Source of the DNA: Fimenecus sp045631075
GTDB lineage: Bacteria; Bacillota; Clostridia; Oscillospirales; Acutalibacteraceae
DNA: 16,154 nt
Direction: 5' to 3'
Assembly (NCBI GenBank): GCA_045631075.1
Contig: JAZQUC010000203.1
Coordinates: 1 to 16,154 of the forward strand
Positions 12,386-16,154 of the stretch are shown here, one piece after another. Under the pieces are notes generated by a model, which did no database searches, was not told the DNA's origin, and worked only from the letters and a program-made list of their open reading frames with translations. Position 1 is the first letter of the stretch. Each line of letters begins with the position of its first letter. Made by a program: the position numbers and the translations under genes.

Positions 12386-14476
12386 TTATTTCGCTTTAAT
12401 CTTAATTATCTTGTTATATCCCATTCCACGGATACAAGTCGGAATACCTACATTTTTAAGGTATGCGCCACTCTTTTCATAATCACGACCATTAAGATTA
12501 AATGTGTAAATTTTATTATCGTCAAGACCTTCGAAAAGAAGTGGAATTTCCTTTTTCATAAAGCTTGTGTGTGCAGAAGCAAGGAAGGCAACAGCTTCAT
12601 TTTTATCTTCACTTACATAAAGGTTAAATAGAATTTCGTCTTTCTTTGCATCAAGAATTCTGTAAAGGTCACCAAACTGCACAAGATGACGAATTTCCTT
12701 GTAAAGAGTAACATTCTTTTTGCCGATTTCAAGGTCTTCTTTACTGTATTTTGTAAGATTACCGCCAACGCCAAGTGAGCCCTGCATAGCAATATTAAAA
12801 CGGAAATCAAGGCTCATAGGTGAGTTGTACCAGTTGATATCAGTCACCCAAGCACGCATAGCTTTTGTAGGTTTAAGATATGTAAACCATTTCTGCATTG
12901 TCATACGGTCAATAGAATCAGTATTGTCACTTGTCCATACCTGGTCATAATGTAACAACGCACCGTAATCACTTCGACCACCACCTGATGAACAGCTTTC
13001 AATTGCAACATCAGGGTGTTTTTCTTTAAGTTTATCAACTATGTCATAAACGGCTTGTGTATGTCTGTACCACAATTCCTGTGGACAATCGAGATTTTGG
13101 GCACCTGTTTCGGATAATGGTCTGTTCATATCCCATTTGATATACTTGATATTGTGATTTGTAAGCATTTCGTCCATACAGTTGAAAATGTAATCCTGAA
13201 CATCCTTACGAGTCATATTAAGCACCAACTGATGACGAAGAGTATGTGCAGTTCTTGTATCATAGTGATAAGCCCATTCAGGATGCGCACGGAAAAGGTC
13301 AGAATCAGGATTTACCATTTCAGGCTCAAACCAAAGACCGAAGTCCATTCCCAACTTATTAACATTCTTAATAAGCTCATCAATACCCTTTGGGAATTTC
13401 TTTTTGTTTACAAACCAGTCACCAAGACCTGCTCTGTCGTGATTTCTCTGTCCAAACCAGCCATCATCCATAACAAAAAGCTCAACACCCATTTTAGAAG
13501 CCAACTTTGCAAGGGCTGTCTGGTGCTTACAATTTACATCAAATTCAGTTGCTTCCCAAGAGTTATAAAGCACAGGAAGAATTTTGTCATTAAACTGCTT
13601 TGGAAGAACGTGATTAATAGCAAATCTGTTCATCTGTCGGCTCATTTCACCAAAACCATTCTGTGAATAACCACAGTAAACCACAGGAGTTACGAATGTT
13701 TCATTTGCTTTTAATATGTGCTTGAAATCGTGGTCATTAAGACCAAGGCTTACTCGTGTTGTATAGAAAAGGTCACGAGTACAAATCACCTTGAAATTAC
13801 CGCTGTATGCAAGTGTTCCGAAATACACATCACCCTGCTTTTCGTCTGCATTCTGATATGCTATGAAATATGGTGACTGATTATGTCCTGATGTGCCACG
13901 CTTACTGTCGAATACAAGAGCACCACCCTGGAGCTCTGACTCTGTTTCAACATATTCACCACCCCAGCTACCATTGGTGTTTTTGAAGGTATAAGGATTA
14001 ACGGATGGGAGAGTAAACTCAGCAGAAAACATTCTGTCAACTGTGATATTTTCGTCACCTGTGTTTGTGATTTCTGCCCAACGGGTGATAATATCATCAT
14101 TGTCCTGAATTTTGTATTTAAGCGTAATCTGTAAAGGATAAACCTTATCCTTTAATGTGAATTCAAGAAGATTATTTTCTGCTTTTGCGTCAACAAATTC
14201 AAGCTCAATTTCACGGCATTTATCAGGGAATTGCACTTTCAAGTCACTTTCACGATACATTGTGCCACCGAAAACTGTAAATTCCTGCTTTGCCATATCA
14301 AGACGAGTATGATTTGAGTTTTCGTCCCAGATATCCTTTGCTTCGTAATCGTTTATGTTGCATTTTTTACCCCAATAAATGTGACGATTATAACCGTATT
14401 TGTCAACACCAAGCACATAATGTGTGTTCTTTGTTTCAAGAACAAAAATGTTATCTTTGAGAATATGAATTGACAT
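12386..14476 (-). CDS. Alpha-galactosidase, glycoside hydrolase family 36
   Basis: A 696-residue cytoplasmic enzyme that releases terminal alpha-galactose from raffinose-type sugars or galactomannan fragments. Residues of the first third form the N-terminal beta-supersandwich. The catalytic barrel follows from about LYNSWEATEFDV and MDDGWFGQRNHD. The nucleophile is Asp449 in YIKWDMNR and the acid/base is Asp517 in WTSDNTD. CSSGGGR lies between them. Length is close to the usual 700-730. No signal peptide. The start at 14476 is supported by GGGGGAAA at 14484-14490; an in-frame ATG at 14524 lies in the promoter and is rejected. No sugar transporter or regulator is next to it, so it stands alone. 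Promoter at 14515-14543. Confidence 0.95.
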   Translation of the reverse strand: MSIHILKDNIFVLETKNTHYVLGVDKYGYNRHIYWGKKCNINDYEAKDIWDENSNHTRLDMAKQEFTVFGGTMYRESDLKVQFPDKCREIELEFVDAKAENNLLEFTLKDKVYPLQITLKYKIQDNDDIITRWAEITNTGDENITVDRMFSAEFTLPSVNPYTFKNTNGSWGGEYVETESELQGGALVFDSKRGTSGHNQSPYFIAYQNADEKQGDVYFGTLAYSGNFKVICTRDLFYTTRVSLGLNDHDFKHILKANETFVTPVVYCGYSQNGFGEMSRQMNRFAINHVLPKQFNDKILPVLYNSWEATEFDVNCKHQTALAKLASKMGVELFVMDDGWFGQRNHDRAGLGDWFVNKKKFPKGIDELIKNVNKLGMDFGLWFEPEMVNPDSDLFRAHPEWAYHYDTRTAHTLRHQLVLNMTRKDVQDYIFNCMDEMLTNHNIKYIKWDMNRPLSETGAQNLDCPQELWYRHTQAVYDIVDKLKEKHPDVAIESCSSGGGRSDYGALLHYDQVWTSDNTDSIDRMTMQKWFTYLKPTKAMRAWVTDINWYNSPMSLDFRFNIAMQGSLGVGGNLTKYSKEDLEIGKKNVTLYKEIRHLVQFGDLYRILDAKKDEILFNLYVSEDKNEAVAFLASAHTSFMKKEIPLLFEGLDDNKIYTFNLNGRDYEKSGAYLKNVGIPTCIRGMGYNKIIKIKAK

Positions 14477-14514
14477 AATATTTCCCCCAATTTTCAGGAT
14501 TTTCCTTTGAATTA

Positions 14515-14543
14515 AGTATAACAAGAAAACAAAGGAAAAGCAA
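14515..14543 (-). promoter_or_regulatory. Sigma-A promoter for the alpha-galactosidase gene
   Basis: On the minus strand, TTGCTT (14538-14543), 17-nt spacer, TATACT (14515-14520). The -35 is weak, which would suit an activated promoter. Confidence 0.55.
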
Positions 14544-14612
14544 TAAAAAGAAAAAACGAATTTGATATATAAATTATAATTTATCGGGGAGTTTTATATG
14601 ATAATGTAACCT

Positions 14613-14693
14613 TGTAGGGGCTGACGACCACGGCAGCCCGAAACGAGTGTACAGATAAATCGAGAACGGGACGCCGAGTCGTCGTCCCCTACA
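14613..14693 (+). repeat. Paired-hairpin unit D, no insert (81 bp)
   Basis: TGTAGGGG (14613-14620) to CCCCTACA (14686-14693). Hairpin 1 is GGGCTG/CAGCCC (14618-14623, 14634-14639). Hairpin 2 is GGGACG/CGTCCC (14668-14673, 14683-14688). The arm sequences differ from those of units A to C but pair. Confidence 0.8.
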
Positions 14694-14738
14694 AACCGTA
14701 ATCGGTTATTATTTTACAATGGCAACGCAGTTCCTTTG

Positions 14739-14766
14739 TTCTGCACTCTGCACTTTGCGTTCTGCA
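14739..14766 (+). repeat. Degenerate heptamer tandem repeat
   Basis: TTCTGCA, CTCTGCA, CTTTGCG and TTCTGCA in strict period seven, just inside the right end of element D, the same relative place as in element A. Confidence 0.7.
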
Positions 14767-14793
14767 CTCATCCCTATAAACTCCAATTTGAAA

Positions 14794-14822
14794 TAAAAAA
14801 AGGTGGCTTTAAAGCCACCTTT
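14794..14822 (-). terminator. Terminator of the aminotransferase gene
   Basis: A perfect 24-base palindrome (14799-14822; half-site AAAGGTGGCTTT), followed on the minus strand by a T run (14794-14800). It lies 13 bases after the stop codon of the minus-strand gene. Confidence 0.9.
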
Positions 14823-14835
14823 GAATTTTTATGTT

Positions 14836-16050
14836 TTACTGTCTGTAATCTGCAAGGAAATCCTTGAATGCATCCATTGCTTCGCCAAGGACACGGCGTC
14901 TTGGAAGATAAACTATTCTTATATGGTCAGGTGTTGGATAGTTAAATCCCTTACCGTGCATAAGAAGAACTTTCTTCTCTTTAAGGAAATCAAGCACAAG
15001 CTTTTCGTCGTCGTGAAGATTGAACTTTTTCGCATCTAATTTTGGGAAAATATAGAATGCAGCCTTTGGCTTTACAACTGAAATTCCGTCAATTTCGCAA
15101 AGTGCATTATAAACAAATTCTCTCTGTTCATAAATTCGACCACCCGGAAGCAAAAGCTCGTCAATACTCTGCACACCACCGAGAGCAGTCTGAACAATAC
15201 TCTGTGCAGGTACATTTGAGCAAAGTCGCATTGATGAAAGAAGGTTAAGTCCTTCGATGTAACCCTTGATTTTCTTCTTGTCACCGCTGATTACCATCCA
15301 GCCCACACGGAAACCTGCAACTCTGTGTGACTTTGAAAGTCCGTTAAAGCTTACACAAGGCACATCAAGAGCTAATGACGCAAGGGCTGTATGAGTAAGC
15401 CCGTCCATAACAAGTCTGTCATAAATTTCGTCAGCAAAGAGAATCAAATCGTTCTGTCTTGCGATTTCAACGATTTCCTTTAATATATCAACACCATACA
15501 AGGCACCTGTAGGGTTATTTGGGTTGATAATTACAATACCCTTTGTGTTAGGTGTAATTTTCTTTTTAATATCGTCAATATCAGGATTCCACTCGTTCTG
15601 CTCGTCACACATATAATGCACTGCCTTACCACCTGCAAGTGTTACAGACGCAGTCCAGAGTGGATAGTCAGGAGATGGCACAAGAATTTCGTCACCATCG
15701 TTAAGAAGACCCTGCATTGCCATAGTAATCAATTCGCTGACACCGTTACCAAGGTAGATGTCACCGATATCAACACCCTTAAAGCCCTTGAGCTGACAAT
15801 ACTGCATAATTGCTTTTCGTGCAGAAAACATACCCTTTGAGTCAGAATAGCCTTCACATTCACGAAGATTATACATCATATCACGGATTACTTCGTCAGG
15901 TGCTGCAAATCCGAATGGTGCAGGATTGCCGATGTTAAGCTTTAAAATACGCTGACCTTCTGATTCCATTCTTACAGCCTCGTCCATTACAGGACCACGG
16001 ATGTCATAGCATACGTTATCAAGTTTTGTACTTTTATTGAAAGTTTTCAC
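14836..16050 (-). CDS. alaA: Glutamate-pyruvate (alanine) aminotransferase, AlaA type
   Basis: A 404-residue PLP-dependent class I/II aminotransferase. It should interconvert pyruvate plus glutamate with alanine plus 2-oxoglutarate in the cytoplasm. LNIGNPAPFGF near the N-terminus is characteristic of the AlaA (YfbQ) group. INPNNPTG, FADEIYDRL and SFNGLSKSHRVAGFRVGW follow, with the PLP lysine at Lys240. It ends with a typical IRIVYLPRR segment. The start is taken as GTG at 16050 with GAGGTG at 16058-16063 as ribosome-binding site; an upstream GTG at 16059 lies inside that site. Family assignment is strong. The exact substrate is inferred from the subgroup. Confidence 0.9.
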   Translation of the reverse strand: MKTFNKSTKLDNVCYDIRGPVMDEAVRMESEGQRILKLNIGNPAPFGFAAPDEVIRDMMYNLRECEGYSDSKGMFSARKAIMQYCQLKGFKGVDIGDIYLGNGVSELITMAMQGLLNDGDEILVPSPDYPLWTASVTLAGGKAVHYMCDEQNEWNPDIDDIKKKITPNTKGIVIINPNNPTGALYGVDILKEIVEIARQNDLILFADEIYDRLVMDGLTHTALASLALDVPCVSFNGLSKSHRVAGFRVGWMVISGDKKKIKGYIEGLNLLSSMRLCSNVPAQSIVQTALGGVQSIDELLLPGGRIYEQREFVYNALCEIDGISVVKPKAAFYIFPKLDAKKFNLHDDEKLVLDFLKEKKVLLMHGKGFNYPTPDHIRIVYLPRRRVLGEAMDAFKDFLADYRQ

Positions 16051-16082
16051 GAGATACACCTCAAGATTATTTTAATCATTAT

Positions 16083-16116
16083 AAAAAAATATTCCCACCA
16101 CTTGCGCGATGGGAAT
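16083..16116 (-). terminator. Terminator of a gene beyond the right edge
   Basis: On the minus strand, ATTCCCA (16110-16116) pairs with TGGGAAT (16091-16097) across a 12-nt loop, then A and seven T (16083-16089). It lies upstream of the aminotransferase gene, so it should end a minus-strand transcript entering from the right. The aminotransferase promoter is not clear; a TATAAT at 16078-16083 has no good -35. Confidence 0.65.
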
Positions 16117-16136
16117 TTCAGTAGTTTTTAAAAAAA

Positions 16137-16154
16137 TTACTGTTCAACAGGGTA
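16137..16154 (-). CDS. Possible last codons of a minus-strand gene off the right edge
   Basis: One minus-strand frame reads Tyr-Pro-Val-Glu-Gln and stops with TAA at 16137-16139, 20 bases before the terminator hairpin at 16083-16116. The terminator implies a gene here, but five codons cannot identify it or confirm the frame. Confidence 0.25.
   Translation of the reverse strand, partial: YPVEQ

Larger units (their letters stand above)
14571..14789 (+). repeat. Intergenic repeat element D (219 bp)
   Basis: The left end is AAATTATAATTTATCGGGG (14571-14589). The right end is CCCTATAAACTCCAATTT (14772-14789), whose reverse complement is AAATTGGAGTTTATAGGG. The orientation is the same as element A. 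It contains one paired-hairpin unit without insert (14613-14693) and a heptamer tract next to the right end. It fills the gap between the alpha-galactosidase promoter and the terminator of the aminotransferase gene. Confidence 0.75.

Noticed and set aside
13154..13666. A 170-codon plus-strand open frame inside the alpha-galactosidase gene
   Set aside because: It is antisense to conserved GH36 catalytic sequence and lacks a ribosome-binding site or sensible composition.
14477..14524. Upstream in-frame start of the alpha-galactosidase at 14524
   Set aside because: It would place coding sequence over the -10 promoter region and has no ribosome-binding site, whereas 14476 has a strong one.

Overview
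This window reads as chromosomal DNA from an endospore-forming Clostridia member (Bacillota), most plausibly an Oscillospirales/Ruminococcaceae-type gut bacterium. The evidence is the adjacent sipL-like and spoIVA sporulation genes, Gram-positive ribosome-binding sites, an AT-rich background, secreted proteins with acidic linkers, and a GH36 alpha-galactosidase. The genus cannot be fixed from the sequence alone.

Layout. 1-834: 3' half of argS, then a terminator. 835-1344: mobile-looking repeat element A and a sigma-E-like promoter. 1345-4368: sipL-like (SPOCS/LysM) and spoIVA, a two-gene spore-coat/cortex morphogenesis operon. 4367-4888: composite repeat element B and a terminator. 4887-8856 (minus strand): a membrane-anchored protein, its lipoprotein paralogue (with repeat element C between them), and a secreted ceramidase-like hydrolase. 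8857-9113: divergent intergenic region with promoters in both directions and operator-like palindromes. 9114-12351 (plus): three overlapping genes for an acyl-AMP ligase, a stand-alone condensation-domain protein and an acyl carrier protein, ending in a terminator. 12386-14476 (minus): GH36 alpha-galactosidase. 14571-14789: repeat element D. 14836-16050 (minus): AlaA-type aminotransferase. The last 100 bases hold a terminator for a gene that lies off the right edge.

Two things stand out. The first is a family of intergenic repeats. Elements A-D have asymmetric terminal inverted repeats (one end AAATTATAATTT..., the other AAATTGGAGTTT...). They carry 80-bp units made of two hairpins bounded by TGTAGGGG and CCCCTACA. 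Hairpin arms differ between copies but remain complementary, and three units hold the same 65-nt structured insert in a hairpin loop. Degenerate 7-bp tandem repeats accompany every element. The second is the three-gene ligase/condensation/carrier cassette. It is a minimal, fully split assembly line whose ligase looks fatty-acid-like rather than amino-acid-like, and it is divergent from the secreted ceramidase-like gene.

How the genes work together: SipL-like and SpoIVA should assemble the basal coat layer in the mother cell. The ligase, carrier and condensation proteins should activate an acyl group, load it onto the carrier and transfer it to an unknown acceptor. The paralogous surface proteins and ceramidase-like protein act outside the membrane, with unknown or only family-level function. 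argS, the alpha-galactosidase and the aminotransferase are housekeeping or catabolic genes without an evident link to the others.
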